Position numbers and translations under genes: made by a program. DNA of 64,000 bases. Source: JASLDZ01 sp964242625. Its GTDB lineage: Bacteria > Pseudomonadota > Alphaproteobacteria > Caulobacterales > Caulobacteraceae. This document shows, in pieces, positions 24,815-33,836 of the stretch. A model generated the notes under the pieces. It was given only the letters and a program-made list of their open reading frames with translations. It was not told the origin of the DNA and did not search any database. Location of the stretch: the NCBI GenBank assembly GCA_964242625.1, contig CAXTAO010000005.1, positions 76,300-140,299 of the forward strand, written 5' to 3'. The first letter of the stretch is position 1; the number at the start of each line of letters is the position of its first letter.

Positions 24815-25564
24815 ATGAAGGTGCTCACGCCCGTGAAGCGGGTGATCGACTACAACGTGAAGGCGCGGGTGAAGCCCGACGGCTCCGGCGTCGACCTCGC
24901 CAACGTCAAGATGAGCATGAACCCCTTCGACGAGATCGCGGTGGAGGAGGCGGTGCGTCTCAAGGAGAAGGGCGTCGCCACTGAGATCGTGGCCGTCTCC
25001 ATCGGGCCGCAGCAGTGCGGGGAGACGCTGCGCACCGCGCTCGCCATGGGGGCCGACCGCGGCATCCACGTGCTCACGACTGAGGACCTCGAGCCGCTGG
25101 CGGTGGCCAAGGTGCTGAAGGGCGTCGTCGAGGCCGAGAGCCCGCAGCTCGTGCTCATGGGCAAGCAGGCGATCGACGGCGACAACAACGCCACCGGCCA
25201 AATGCTGGCGGCGCTCCTCGACCTGCCCCAGGCGACCTTCGCCTCTAAGCTCGAGGTCTCGGGCGAGACCGCGCAGGTCACCCGCGAGGTGGACGGCGGC
25301 TTGCAGACGCTGGAGGTGAGCCTGCCCGCGGTGGTCACCGTCGACCTGCGTCTCAACGAGCCGCGCTACGCCTCGCTGCCCAACATCATGAAGGCCAAGA
25401 AGAAGCCCATCGACCAGAAGACGCCGGCCGATTTCGCCGCCGACACGGCGCCGCGCCTCAAGGTCGTTAAGGTCGCCGAGCCGCCCAAGCGCGGCGGCGG
25501 GATCAAGGTCGAGAACATCCCCGACCTCGTCATGAAGCTGAAGAACGAAGCGGGAGTGCTCTGA
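24815..25564 (+). CDS. etfB: Electron transfer flavoprotein beta subunit
   Basis: 249 residues. With EtfA it carries electrons from acyl-CoA dehydrogenases to ETF:quinone oxidoreductase. Seen: MKVLTPVKRVIDYNVKARVK, NPFDEIAVEEAVRLKE and the family signature V-L-M-G-K-Q-AIDGDNNATGQMLA. A good Shine-Dalgarno (AGAGGAA) precedes the ATG. etfA begins 2 bp after the stop. Confidence 0.97.
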   Translation: MKVLTPVKRVIDYNVKARVKPDGSGVDLANVKMSMNPFDEIAVEEAVRLKEKGVATEIVAVSIGPQQCGETLRTALAMGADRGIHVLTTEDLEPLAVAKVLKGVVEAESPQLVLMGKQAIDGDNNATGQMLAALLDLPQATFASKLEVSGETAQVTREVDGGLQTLEVSLPAVVTVDLRLNEPRYASLPNIMKAKKKPIDQKTPADFAADTAPRLKVVKVAEPPKRGGGIKVENIPDLVMKLKNEAGVL

Positions 25565-25566
25565 CC

Positions 25567-26511
<945 letters not shown>

Positions 26512-26536
26512 CTGCGCCGTCACGCACGACGTTTGG

Positions 26537-26569
26537 AGGGCGCGCTCCGGAGAGGGGCGCGCCCTTTTT
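26537..26569 (+). terminator. Rho-independent terminator of etfBA
   Basis: A 9-bp perfect stem (26537-26545 with 26557-26565), an 11-base loop, then five T residues. It lies 25 bp after the etfA stop. Confidence 0.9.
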
Positions 26570-26789
26570 CACGTGTGGAGACACATGGTTAACCCGCTCG
26601 GCCCGCTTCCATGAATTATGACAGGCGAACGACATTTGATCCGAACCCCGATGGATTTCGCTTGCATTCCTGCGTTCGGGCGCGCATATGGACCCTCGAC
26701 GCGATCCCGACTGGAAGGCCGACCCGCAAGGACAAACCCGAGAGCCGCTCGCGTCTCTTTTCCGGCCCCGAGCCCAAAGGAGACGCTCC

Positions 26790-26942
26790 ATGTTCACCCC
26801 CACCTCCCTGCCGACCGCGCTGCTGCAGTTCGCCTACACCGGCGTGCTGGGGCCTCACCTGCGGACCTGCATGGACCACCAGCCCCCGCGTGTGGTCTCG
26901 ACCTCGGAGCGGGTGTTCGTCCCGCGGCCCCGCGCCGCCTGA
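26790..26942 (+). CDS. Orphan 50-residue small protein
   Basis: 50 residues, starting MFTPTSLPTALLQFAYTGV and ending in an Arg/Pro-rich tail; one Cys and two His in the middle (RTCMDH). A near-ideal Shine-Dalgarno (AAAGGAGA, 7 bases before ATG) and a strong terminator 27 bp after the stop make expression likely. The AT-richer 220 bp upstream may hold its promoter. No family is recognised; it could be a short membrane-associated peptide or a leader peptide, although the following gene has no obvious attenuator. Confidence 0.6.
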   Translation: MFTPTSLPTALLQFAYTGVLGPHLRTCMDHQPPRVVSTSERVFVPRPRAA

Positions 26943-26968
26943 CCTTCTCGCCCAGCGGCGCTCGATCG

Positions 26969-26996
26969 AGGCCTCCCGGTCCCCGCCGGGAGGCCT
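26969..26996 (+). terminator. Intrinsic terminator after the 50-codon gene
   Basis: Perfect 11-bp stem (26969-26979 with 26986-26996) and a 6-base loop, followed by a short T-containing stretch (TTGTCGTTT). Strong hairpin, weak T tract. Confidence 0.75.
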
Positions 26997-27059
26997 TGTC
27001 GTTTGCGGCCCGCGCCGTGGCGACCTATGCCCGCAGCCTCACACGGGAAGGCGGGCGGC

Positions 27060-27857
27060 ATGGGACTGGTCACGGTCGAGATCGACGGCCCCATCGCGCG
27101 GCTGACGCTGAACCGGCCGGAGAGCCTGAACGCGCTCGGCGCGCCGGGCGACGGCGACGCGGTGGCCGCCGCCTGCGAGCAGGTCAACGCCGACATGGGC
27201 GTGCGCTGCGCCATCCTCACCGGGGCGGGCCGCGCCTTCTCGGCGGGCGGCGACGTCAAGGCCATGCGCGACCGCGAGGGCGCCTTCGCCGGCGGCGGGT
27301 CCGACATCCGGCGCGCCTACCGCCGCAACATCCACCGCATCGTCCACGCCCTCTACGAACTCGAGGTCCCGCTGATCGCGGCGGTGAACGGGGCGGCGGT
27401 GGGGCTGGGCTGCGACGTCGCCTGCATGGCCGACATCCGGATCGCCGCATCGACCGCGCGCTTCGGCGTGACCTTCCTCAAGCTCGGGCTGATCCCCGGC
27501 GACGGCGGGGCGTGGCTCCTGCCGCGCATGGTGGGGGCGAGCCGCGCGGCCGAGCTCCTGTTCACCGGCGACCTGATCGATGCGGTCACCGCCGAGCGCT
27601 GGGGGCTCGTCAGCCGCGTGGTCGAGCCCGACGCACTCCTGCCCGAGGCGGAGGCGCTGGCGCGGCGCATCGCCGAGCAGCCGCCGCACGCGCTGCGCAT
27701 GGCCAAGACGCTGCTGCGCCAGGGCCAGGTTGCCTCCTACGACACGGTCATGGAGATGAGCGCCGCCGCCCAGGGCCTGATGCACACCTCCGTCGATCAC
27801 CAGGAGGGCGTGGCGGCGCTCCTCGAGAAGCGGCCGGCGCGCTTCACGGGGGCGTGA
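27060..27857 (+). CDS. Enoyl-CoA hydratase/isomerase family protein
   Basis: 265 residues of the crotonase fold. Seen: LTLNRPESLNAL, the oxyanion-hole segments GAGRAFSAGGDVKAM and NGAAVGLGCDVACMADIRIA, and GLIPGDGGAWLLPRMVG, where a Gly-Asp pair stands at the second catalytic position instead of the usual Glu of mitochondrial-type hydratases. That points to a non-canonical crotonase, for example a PaaG-like or other hydratase. Substrate unknown. It stands alone after the small-gene terminator. Confidence 0.88.
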   Translation: MGLVTVEIDGPIARLTLNRPESLNALGAPGDGDAVAAACEQVNADMGVRCAILTGAGRAFSAGGDVKAMRDREGAFAGGGSDIRRAYRRNIHRIVHALYELEVPLIAAVNGAAVGLGCDVACMADIRIAASTARFGVTFLKLGLIPGDGGAWLLPRMVGASRAAELLFTGDLIDAVTAERWGLVSRVVEPDALLPEAEALARRIAEQPPHALRMAKTLLRQGQVASYDTVMEMSAAAQGLMHTSVDHQEGVAALLEKRPARFTGA

Positions 27858-27895
27858 CGCGGGGGCCCAGCGCGGCGCGTGCTATCCAGGCCGGC

Positions 27896-28096
27896 ATGTG
27901 GCGCGCGTTCCTTCCGGCCCTCCTCGCCCCCGTGCTCGGCGGCTGCGTGGTGGCCTCAGCGGTGGACGCCGTGGGCACGGTGGCGGTGACGGGCGTCAAG
28001 GCCGGCGCGAAGGTTACGGGCGCGGTGGTGGGCGTCGCCGCGGACGGCGTGGGCGCCGCGGGGCGCGCCGTGACCGGCGGCGGTCGCGGCCACTGA
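27896..28096 (+). CDS. Small Val/Ala/Gly-rich lipoprotein
   Basis: 66 residues. Signal sequence ends with the lipobox VLGGC, mature Cys at 17, then a regular Val-Ala-Gly-Thr pattern (VDAVGTVAVTGVKAGAKVTG) that may form an amphipathic strand or helix. Similar tiny lipoproteins with alternating valines are widespread in proteobacteria and have no known function. Confidence 0.65.
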   Translation: MWRAFLPALLAPVLGGCVVASAVDAVGTVAVTGVKAGAKVTGAVVGVAADGVGAAGRAVTGGGRGH

Positions 28097-28166
28097 CGCG
28101 CCGGCGGGAACGGGCCTGTCGGGGCGGGGTTGAGCCCTCCTCCCCGTCACGCTCGCGAGGCCCGCC

Positions 28167-28406
28167 ATGACCACTTCCAAGCACCCATTGTCCGGTCACG
28201 AGCCCGATCCGCTTCCGGCCGACGACCTCGAGACCAACCCGGGCATCCACGAGAGCCGCGGCGTCACGCGTGCGGGCGGGCTGACCGGCGAGCGCGAGGA
28301 CCCGGCCGACATCGAGGGCGACAACACGGTGGAAGGCGACGTGGCCGACGACGTCGACCGCACGGGCGCGGTCAATCCAAACCAGCGCGGTCGCACCAAC
28401 AAGTGA
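28167..28406 (+). CDS. Small acidic protein of unknown function
   Basis: 79 residues, rich in Asp, Glu and Gly, with no signal peptide or transmembrane segment and no cysteines. Segments such as GIHESRGVTRAGGL and a strongly acidic DIEGDNTVEGDVADDVD suggest an intrinsically disordered soluble protein. No family is recognised. Convergent with msrA. Confidence 0.6.
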   Translation: MTTSKHPLSGHEPDPLPADDLETNPGIHESRGVTRAGGLTGEREDPADIEGDNTVEGDVADDVDRTGAVNPNQRGRTNK

Positions 28407-28451
28407 TCCGATGCGCCCGTCGCCTCGGCGCGACGGGCGCGCTCGCCCTCG

Positions 28452-29102
28452 TCAGGCCTCGACTTCGAGACCTGCCGGGCAATCCACCCCGGTGCCGCCG
28501 ATGCCGCAGTAGCCGCCGGGGTTCTTCGCCAGGTACTGCTGGTGATAGCCCTCGGCGAAGTAGAACGGCCCGGCAGGCTTGATCTCGGTGGTGATCGCGC
28601 CGTAGCCGCGCGCCTTGAGCGCTTCGCCGTACGCCCGTTTGGAGGCCTCGGCGGCCCGGGCCTGCGTTTCGGAGTGGGTGTAGATGGCCGAGCGGTACTG
28701 GGTGCCGCGGTCGTTCCCCTGGCGCATGCCTTGGGTGGGGTCGTGCCCCTCCCAGAACGTACGCAGGAGCTGGTCGTAGCTGACGATCTTCGGGTCGAAT
28801 ACCACGAGCACCGTCTCGTTCTGTCCGGTGCGGCCCGAGCACACCTCTTCATAGGACGGGTTGGGGGTGATCCCGCCCGAATACCCGACCGCGGTGACGT
28901 ACACCCCCGGGACCTGCCAGAAGATGCGCTCCACCCCCCAGAAGCAGCCCATGCCGAACTCGGCTGTCTCCAGCCCCTCGGGATAAGGCCCCTTCAGCGC
29001 GCGGCCGTTCACGTAGTGGGTCTGGGCGGTCGGAACGGCCTCCGCGCGGCCGGGCAGGGCCTGGTCGGCGGTGGGGATGTCCATCGGCTTCTGGAAGAAC
29101 AT
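28452..29102 (-). CDS. msrA: Peptide-methionine (S)-S-oxide reductase
   Basis: 216 residues. Repairs oxidised methionine using thioredoxin. Catalytic motif GMGCFWG with Cys53, then VGYSGG, EVCSGRTGQNE, RQGNDRGTQYRSAIY and the C-terminal GGYCGIGGTG with the resolving Cys. Starts MFFQKPMDIP at the ATG at 29102. It lies at the end of a minus-strand run with grxC, which fits an oxidative-repair grouping. Confidence 0.96.
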   Translation of the reverse strand: MFFQKPMDIPTADQALPGRAEAVPTAQTHYVNGRALKGPYPEGLETAEFGMGCFWGVERIFWQVPGVYVTAVGYSGGITPNPSYEEVCSGRTGQNETVLVVFDPKIVSYDQLLRTFWEGHDPTQGMRQGNDRGTQYRSAIYTHSETQARAAEASKRAYGEALKARGYGAITTEIKPAGPFYFAEGYHQQYLAKNPGGYCGIGGTGVDCPAGLEVEA

Positions 29103-29159
29103 GGCGGGCCTCCTGTCGGACGCGGAATATGGGCGCCGCCGGGCCTCGCCGCCACGCGT

Positions 29160-29594
29160 CTAGTTCAGCTCGCTTTCCGGAGGCGGCCCCTTGGGCAGGG
29201 GCGCGACCTTAATCCCGTCCTCGTGCAGCGCCTTGACCTCGGCGGGGCTGGCCTCGCCGTAGATGCCCCGCTCCTCCGACCGTCCGTCGTGGATGGCGCG
29301 CGCCTCGCGGGCGAAGCCGTCGCCGACGTTGTCGAACGTCGATTCGACGTGCTGGCGCACCTGCCCCGCCATTTCGCGCATCATCTGGCGCATGCGCGCG
29401 GGCGAGGGCGAGGGCGCCTCGCTGCGCCCGGAGGTGGCGACCGCCGGGGCCATGATCGCCTTCTCCACCTCGGGCGAGCCGCAGGCGGGACACTCCAGGA
29501 GGCCGCGCGCGTTCTGGTCGTCGAAGTCGGCGGAGGTCGAGAACCAGCCCTCGAAGGCGTGCTCGCGCGCGCAGCGCAGGGCGTAGCGGATCAC
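29160..29594 (-). CDS. DUF1178 family protein
   Basis: 144 residues from a GTG overlapping the stop of the upstream hydrolase gene (GTGA). DUF1178 opening RYALRCAREHAFEGWF, normally with a Cys-x-x-x-His pair, then LECPACGSPEVEKAIMAPAV, a CxxC zinc-knuckle-like pair, and DVGDGFAREARAIHDG and ERGIYGEAS. Function is unknown; the gene is widely found beside nitrilase-type hydrolases in Alphaproteobacteria. Confidence 0.9.
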   Translation of the reverse strand: MIRYALRCAREHAFEGWFSTSADFDDQNARGLLECPACGSPEVEKAIMAPAVATSGRSEAPSPSPARMRQMMREMAGQVRQHVESTFDNVGDGFAREARAIHDGRSEERGIYGEASPAEVKALHEDGIKVAPLPKGPPPESELN

Positions 29595-30421
29595 GGCGCG
29601 ACGAACTCCCGCGCGTGGCCGAGCGACGGCACCGCAGCCCGCGCGGCCGCGACCGCGCCGAGGTCGAGCTCGGCCAGGAGCACGCCCGGCTCGTCGGGGT
29701 CCAGCCGCGCCGTCACCTCGCCCCAGGGCGAGACCACGGTGGAGCGGCCCCAGGTGCGCCGGCCGTCGGCGTGCAGGCCGCCCTGGGCCGGGGCGAGCAC
29801 CCAAGCCCCGGTCTCGATCGCCCGGGCGCGGAGCAGCACCTCCCAGTGCGCCTCGCCGGTCGGCCGGGTGAAGGCGGCGGGGACGGCGATGAGCTCGGCC
29901 CCCGCGCGCGCCAGGGCGGCGTGCAGCGCCGGAAAGCGCAGGTCGTAGCAGATGGTGAGGCCGAGCCGCCCCGCGGCGGCGTCGACCACGCTGGTCGCCG
30001 AGCCCGGCGCGTAAGTCGCGCTCTCCCGCGCGCGCTCGGCCGGGTGGCCGGGCCGGGCGGGCAGGTCGACGTCGAACATGTGGATCTTGTCGTAGGTGGC
30101 CGCGATCGAGCCGTCGGCGCGGATCAGCACCGAGCGGTTGGCGAAGCGCTCGCCGTCGCGCACCAGCGCCGAGCCGACCAGCACCTCCACATGGAGCCGC
30201 GCCGCCGTCTCGCGCAGGCCCTGAACTACCGGATCGGCGTCGAGGGGCTGCAACGCGGGCAGGAGCGCCGCGCGGTCGCGCTGGACGACGTTGGTCGCCT
30301 CGGGCGTGAGTACGAGCGCCGCCCCCTCTCCCGCCGCACGTTCCACCAGCGGGCGCACGTGCGCCAGCGCCTCCGCGTGGGTGGCGGGCGTGCGCAGCTG
30401 GACGAGGGCGATGCGCGACAC
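29591..30421 (-). CDS. Carbon-nitrogen hydrolase (nitrilase superfamily, Nit-like)
   Basis: 276 residues from the GTG at 30421. Seen: IALVQLRTPATH, the catalytic Glu in LTPEATN, Lys in YDKIHMFDVDLP and the nucleophile Cys in LTICYDLRFP, plus PAAFTRPTGEAHWEVLLRAR. The sequence matches the Nit1/Nit2 subfamily; some members deaminate damaged glutathione or omega-amides, a likely but unproven activity here. The start is 5 bp after grxC, and DUF1178 follows with overlap. Confidence 0.9.
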   Translation of the reverse strand: MSRIALVQLRTPATHAEALAHVRPLVERAAGEGAALVLTPEATNVVQRDRAALLPALQPLDADPVVQGLRETAARLHVEVLVGSALVRDGERFANRSVLIRADGSIAATYDKIHMFDVDLPARPGHPAERARESATYAPGSATSVVDAAAGRLGLTICYDLRFPALHAALARAGAELIAVPAAFTRPTGEAHWEVLLRARAIETGAWVLAPAQGGLHADGRRTWGRSTVVSPWGEVTARLDPDEPGVLLAELDLGAVAAARAAVPSLGHAREFVAP

Positions 30422-30426
30422 GGCGC

Positions 30427-30687
30427 TCAGGCGGCCAGGAGTGGGTCGAGCTCGCCGCGCCGGTCGAGCGCCATCAGGTCGTCGCAGCCGCCGACGTGGC
30501 GGCCGCCGATGAAGATCTGCGGAAAGGTGGCCCCGCCGCCCGCGCGCTCGACCATGGCGCGCTTCTTGGCGCTGTCGGCCCAGGCGTCGTCGATTTCGGT
30601 GAGCGCGACTCCCTTGCGCTGCAGGAGCGCCATCGCCCGCGAGCAATACGGGCAGAACGGACGGGTGTAGATGTCGACGGCGGCCAC
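30427..30687 (-). CDS. grxC: Glutaredoxin 3
   Basis: 86 residues, dithiol glutaredoxin with the active site CPYC at 12-15, cis-Pro segment ATFPQIFIGG and the GSH-binding GGCDDL. Uses glutathione to reduce disulfides and may serve ribonucleotide reductase. Located between comF and the Nit-like hydrolase on the minus strand. Confidence 0.96.
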   Translation of the reverse strand: MAAVDIYTRPFCPYCSRAMALLQRKGVALTEIDDAWADSAKKRAMVERAGGGATFPQIFIGGRHVGGCDDLMALDRRGELDPLLAA

Positions 30688-30720
30688 GGCGGGCTCCCTG
30701 CAGGCCTCAGGCGAGCGCGG

Positions 30721-31518
30721 TCATATAGCGAGGTCGGCCGCTTCCCGCACCCGCGCGACCGCTGCGACATCCACCGCACGCGCGCCGGCGCGCTTCAGCG
30801 CCCGGGCGCAAGCCTCGGCGGTGGCGCCCGTGGTCATCACGTCGTCGACCAGGAGCACGCGCCGCCCCGCCACGCGCAGGGCGCCGGCGGGGGTGACACG
30901 GAAGGCCCCCTGCACCTCTTCGCGGCGGCCGCGCCGGCTCTTCCCCGCCTGCCCGCCCGGCTTCACCCGTTCCAGCGCGTCGGCGAGGTACGGACGTCCA
31001 GACAGGCGGGCGAGCGGCCGGGCGATCTCGGCCGCCTGGTTGAAGCGCCGCTTCAGGAGGCGCGAGCGGCGCAGGGGCACGGGCGCGATCCAGTCCGCCT
31101 CGGGCAGGAGCGGCGCGGCCGCCCGGTTGAGCCAGCGCGCGAACAAGGGCGCGAGGTCGGTGCGGTCGCCGTGCTTGAGCGCCAGCACGAGCTCGCGCGA
31201 GCCCTCGTCGTAGAGGCAAGCGCAGCGCGCGCGATCGAACGGGCGCGGCCGCGCCTCGCAGGCGGGGCAGCGCCCGGGTTGCGCGTAGGCGAAGGGCAGG
31301 CCGCAGCCGTCGCACACGGGATCTTCCAGCCATTCGATCCGGCTCCAGCCAGCGGGCGACAGCCCCGGCGCGAACGGCCGCGCCCCTCCGTCGAGCGCCG
31401 CGGGCGGCAGGAGGAGGTCGAGCGTGCGGCGGGCGCCGGCGCGCAGCCAGGCCGGCGTGCGCGCTTTCGGCCCCCGTGCTTCCGAGAGGGCCTGGAGGGC
31501 CCCATCTCCCCAGCTCAT
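30721..31518 (-). CDS. comF: ComF family protein
   Basis: 265 residues. N-terminal double zinc-ribbon-like region (CDGCG...CPAC) followed by a phosphoribosyltransferase domain with R-x-R-G-F-N-like segment KRRFNQAAEIARPLA and the PRPP loop VLLVDDVMTTGAT. ComF is needed for DNA uptake in transformable bacteria, with an unclear molecular role. ATG shares CATG with the divergent methyltransferase gene. It heads the minus-strand run comF-grxC-nit-DUF1178-msrA. Confidence 0.92.
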   Translation of the reverse strand: MSWGDGALQALSEARGPKARTPAWLRAGARRTLDLLLPPAALDGGARPFAPGLSPAGWSRIEWLEDPVCDGCGLPFAYAQPGRCPACEARPRPFDRARCACLYDEGSRELVLALKHGDRTDLAPLFARWLNRAAAPLLPEADWIAPVPLRRSRLLKRRFNQAAEIARPLARLSGRPYLADALERVKPGGQAGKSRRGRREEVQGAFRVTPAGALRVAGRRVLLVDDVMTTGATAEACARALKRAGARAVDVAAVARVREAADLAI

Positions 31519-32410
31519 GAGCGCCCCCCTCCTGTTCGACCGCGCCCTCCATCGGCGGCGGCTCGACCGCGCCGCGCCGCTGATGGCGGGGGCCGACTTC
31601 CTGCGCCGGCGGGCGGCCGAGGACGCCGCCGACCGGCTTCAGGCGATCCTGCGCGACTTCCCCGTCGCGGTCGAGCTCGGCGCGCGGGACGCGAGCTTCG
31701 CCCGCGCCCTGGCCGCCTCCCCCGCTCGCGAGCGGGTCGGGTGGCTGGCGCAGGCCGAACTTTCCGAGCGGACGCTCGCGGGCCGCGAAGGCGCGCGCGT
31801 GGTCGTGGACGAGGAGCGGCTGGCGCTCGCGCCAGGGAGCGTGAACCTCGTCGTTTCGCTCCTTTCCCTGCACTGGACCAACGACCTGCCCGGCGCCCTC
31901 GCCCAGATCCGCCGCGCCCTGGCCCCCGACGGCCTCTTCCTGGGCGCCTTCCTTGGCGGGGCCACGCTGACCGAGCTGCGCCAGTCGCTTCTGGCTGCGG
32001 AAGCTGAGCTCTCGGGCGGGGCGGGGCCGCGCGTGTCGCCCTTTGCCGACGGGGTGGATGCGGCCGGCCTCCTCCAGCGCGCGGGGCTGGCCCTGCCGGT
32101 GTCGGACGTGGACCGGGTGCAGGTGCGCTACGCCCACCCGCTCGATCTCCTGCGCGACCTGCGCGCCATGGGCGAGACCAACGTTCTCCTGGAACGGCCG
32201 CGCCGGCCGCTGTCGCGCGCGGTGCTGGCGCGCGCCTTCGAGCACTACCGCGAGCGGTTCGGCGACGCGGAGGGGCGCGTGCCCGCGACCTTCGAGATCG
32301 TCACCGCCACGGGCTGGGCGCCCCACGCGAGCCAGCAGCAGCCGCTCAAGCCCGGCTCGGCCACCACGCGGCTGGCCGACGCGCTGGGGGCGGTGGAGCA
32401 CAAGCTCTGA
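31517..32410 (+). CDS. SAM-dependent methyltransferase, NDUFAF5/BioC type
   Basis: 297 residues. Opens with FDRALHRRRLDRAA typical of the NDUFAF5-like family, then VAVELGARDASF (motif I), a late VNLVVSLLSLHWTNDLPGAL motif characteristic of this family and LFLGAFLGGATLTELR. Eukaryotic NDUFAF5 hydroxylates a complex I subunit; bacterial members are of unknown substrate. ATG at 31517 shares CATG with comF. The zincin-like gene follows immediately. Confidence 0.9.
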   Translation: MSAPLLFDRALHRRRLDRAAPLMAGADFLRRRAAEDAADRLQAILRDFPVAVELGARDASFARALAASPARERVGWLAQAELSERTLAGREGARVVVDEERLALAPGSVNLVVSLLSLHWTNDLPGALAQIRRALAPDGLFLGAFLGGATLTELRQSLLAAEAELSGGAGPRVSPFADGVDAAGLLQRAGLALPVSDVDRVQVRYAHPLDLLRDLRAMGETNVLLERPRRPLSRAVLARAFEHYRERFGDAEGRVPATFEIVTATGWAPHASQQQPLKPGSATTRLADALGAVEHKL

Positions 32411-32415
32411 CGGTC

Positions 32416-32922
32416 TTGGCCGGAGCGAGGGCCGGCCTGCGCGGGCGGCCGCTGACAGAGGGCGAGCGCGCGCTGGCGCTGAGTGTCTTCGGCGAGGCGC
32501 TCGACCTCGACCGGGTGCAGCTGCATGCGCACGGGCTGGGCGGCTTCGCGGTGACGCTGGGCCGCCGCGTGCTCTTTCCCGAGGCGCCGCCCGCGGACTT
32601 CTCCGCCGCGCCCGTGCGGGCGCAGGCGTGGCTGATGCACGAGCTCGTCCACGTCTGGCAGTTCCAGACCGCGCCCGGGCGCACCCTGTTGAGCTGGGCG
32701 CGGACGGCGGCTGCGGGCGGCTACCGGCGCGGGCTGCCGGGCTACCGCTATCCCTGGCCGCCGCCGCCCTGGAAGGCGCTCAACCTCGAACAGCAGGCGA
32801 GCCTTGTCGAACACGCCTTCCTCGAGCGTGAGGCGCAACCGCGCTTCAGCGCCAGCGGGCAGGAAAAAGGCGTGAGCCCTACGCGCTACGCCGGCCTCAC
32901 GCCCTTTGATCGGTTGAGCTGA
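32416..32922 (+). CDS. HExxH-containing 'vgr-related' small protein
   Basis: 168 residues from a TTG, or 171 from a CTG at 32407 that overlaps the previous stop as CTGA. Seen: LTEGERALALSVFGEALDLD, then a zincin-type HELVHVWQFQ, typical of small DUF4157-like proteins called vgr-related in alphaproteobacterial annotations. The second part (YRYPWPPPPWKALNLEQQAS) has the family-typical EQQA segment. Possible metal-dependent peptidase; no signal peptide. Unknown target. Confidence 0.8.
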   Translation: MAGARAGLRGRPLTEGERALALSVFGEALDLDRVQLHAHGLGGFAVTLGRRVLFPEAPPADFSAAPVRAQAWLMHELVHVWQFQTAPGRTLLSWARTAAAGGYRRGLPGYRYPWPPPPWKALNLEQQASLVEHAFLEREAQPRFSASGQEKGVSPTRYAGLTPFDRLS

Positions 32923-32945
32923 ACGCCGCCGGAGCGGCACGCGCG

Positions 32946-33164
32946 TCAGGCGTGGGCGGCGACCCCCGCGCCCTTGCCGCCGTCAAACTGAAAGTGACCG
33001 CACCAGTCGTGAGTGGCGACCGTCGGCCAGGCGGTGTGGCCGTTTCCGCCCGACGGCGGGTTGGCGCGGCACAGGCCCTTGTCGTCCGACGAGTGGATCG
33101 TCGCGTCGTCGAAGAAGGTGCAGGACGCGCAGGAGGTCTGTTCGGTGTGGACGCCGGCGGACAT
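32946..33164 (-). CDS. Small four-cysteine protein behind phased operators
   Basis: 72 residues with a CASC pair, a third Cys in GLCRANPP and a fourth in DWCGHFQ: a CxxC-...-C-...-C arrangement typical of small zinc or iron-sulfur knuckles. Trp in WPTV and DWCG resembles a family of tiny alphaproteobacterial proteins with WP-x-V-x-x-x-DWCG. Shine-Dalgarno GGAGA lies 8 bases before the ATG. Three 15-bp palindromes 22 bp apart lie upstream (33290-33348), hinting at tight regulation. Function unknown. Confidence 0.75.
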   Translation of the reverse strand: MSAGVHTEQTSCASCTFFDDATIHSSDDKGLCRANPPSGGNGHTAWPTVATHDWCGHFQFDGGKGAGVAAHA

Positions 33165-33289
33165 GGTCGTCTCCTTCCAATTCGGGGGCGGACCGCATGG
33201 CCCGTGTCGGTGACGACCTTACAACGCACGATGCTTGCCGAACAGTTCCCAACTTGACTTTTTTTAGATGACGACGGCGCGAATACTTG

Positions 33290-33348
33290 TGAGAACCAAT
33301 CTCACCGAGCTTGCGAGCGCGTCTCATCTTGGCTGAGAACGCGTCTCA
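33290..33348 (-). promoter_or_regulatory. Three palindromic operator-like sites at 22-bp spacing
   Basis: Sites TGAGAACCAATCTCA (33290-33304), TGCGAGCGCGTCTCA (33312-33326) and TGAGAACGCGTCTCA (33334-33348) start exactly 22 bp apart, two helical turns. Each fits TGA-N9-TCA, except the middle one with TGC. The pattern resembles RirA-type iron-responsive boxes, but the regulator is unknown. The array lies between the end of mutT and the 72-residue four-Cys gene, 125 bp before its start. Confidence 0.75.
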
Positions 33349-33362
33349 TCTGCGCGGAGCGA

Positions 33363-33782
33363 TCACAGGATGTCGCGCAGCCAGGCGCAGAGCGGGGCGT
33401 CGGCGGGCGGCATGGGGTAGTCGAACAGCCGCGGCGGCGAGACCCAGGCCAGCGCCGCGTGCTCGCGCCGCTCGACCACCCCCTCCCAACGCCTGAGGAG
33501 ATAGAGCGGCATCAGGAGGTGGAAGTCCTCGTAGGCGTGGGAGGCGAACACGCTCGCGGCCAGGCAGTCGCGCCGCGCGGTGATCCCCAGCTCCTCGTCG
33601 AGCTCGCGGATCAGCGCGTCCTCCGGCGTCTCGCCGGGCTCCACCTTGCCGCCCGGGAACTCCCACAGCCCGGCCAGCGCCTTGCCCTCGGGCCGCTGGC
33701 CGATCAGCACGCGCCCGTCCACGTCCACCAGGGCGGCGGCGGCGACGAGAAGGAGACGCGAGGCGGCGGCGGGCGAGGTCAT
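33363..33782 (-). CDS. mutT: 8-oxo-dGTP diphosphatase MutT
   Basis: 139 residues. Hydrolyses 8-oxo-dGTP, preventing A-T to C-G transversions. Full Nudix box at residues 45-67 (GKVEPGETPEDALIRELDEELGI begins within it), preceded by LWEFPGG, the MutT-specific segment. C-terminal ALAWVSPPRLFDYPMPPAD resembles MutT/MutY-linked proteins. Confidence 0.92.
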   Translation of the reverse strand: MTSPAAASRLLLVAAAALVDVDGRVLIGQRPEGKALAGLWEFPGGKVEPGETPEDALIRELDEELGITARRDCLAASVFASHAYEDFHLLMPLYLLRRWEGVVERREHAALAWVSPPRLFDYPMPPADAPLCAWLRDIL

Positions 33783-33836
33783 GGCCGCGAACCTACCGGC
33801 GAAGCGACCCGCGCCCCAGCGCCCGCGCCGGCGCGG

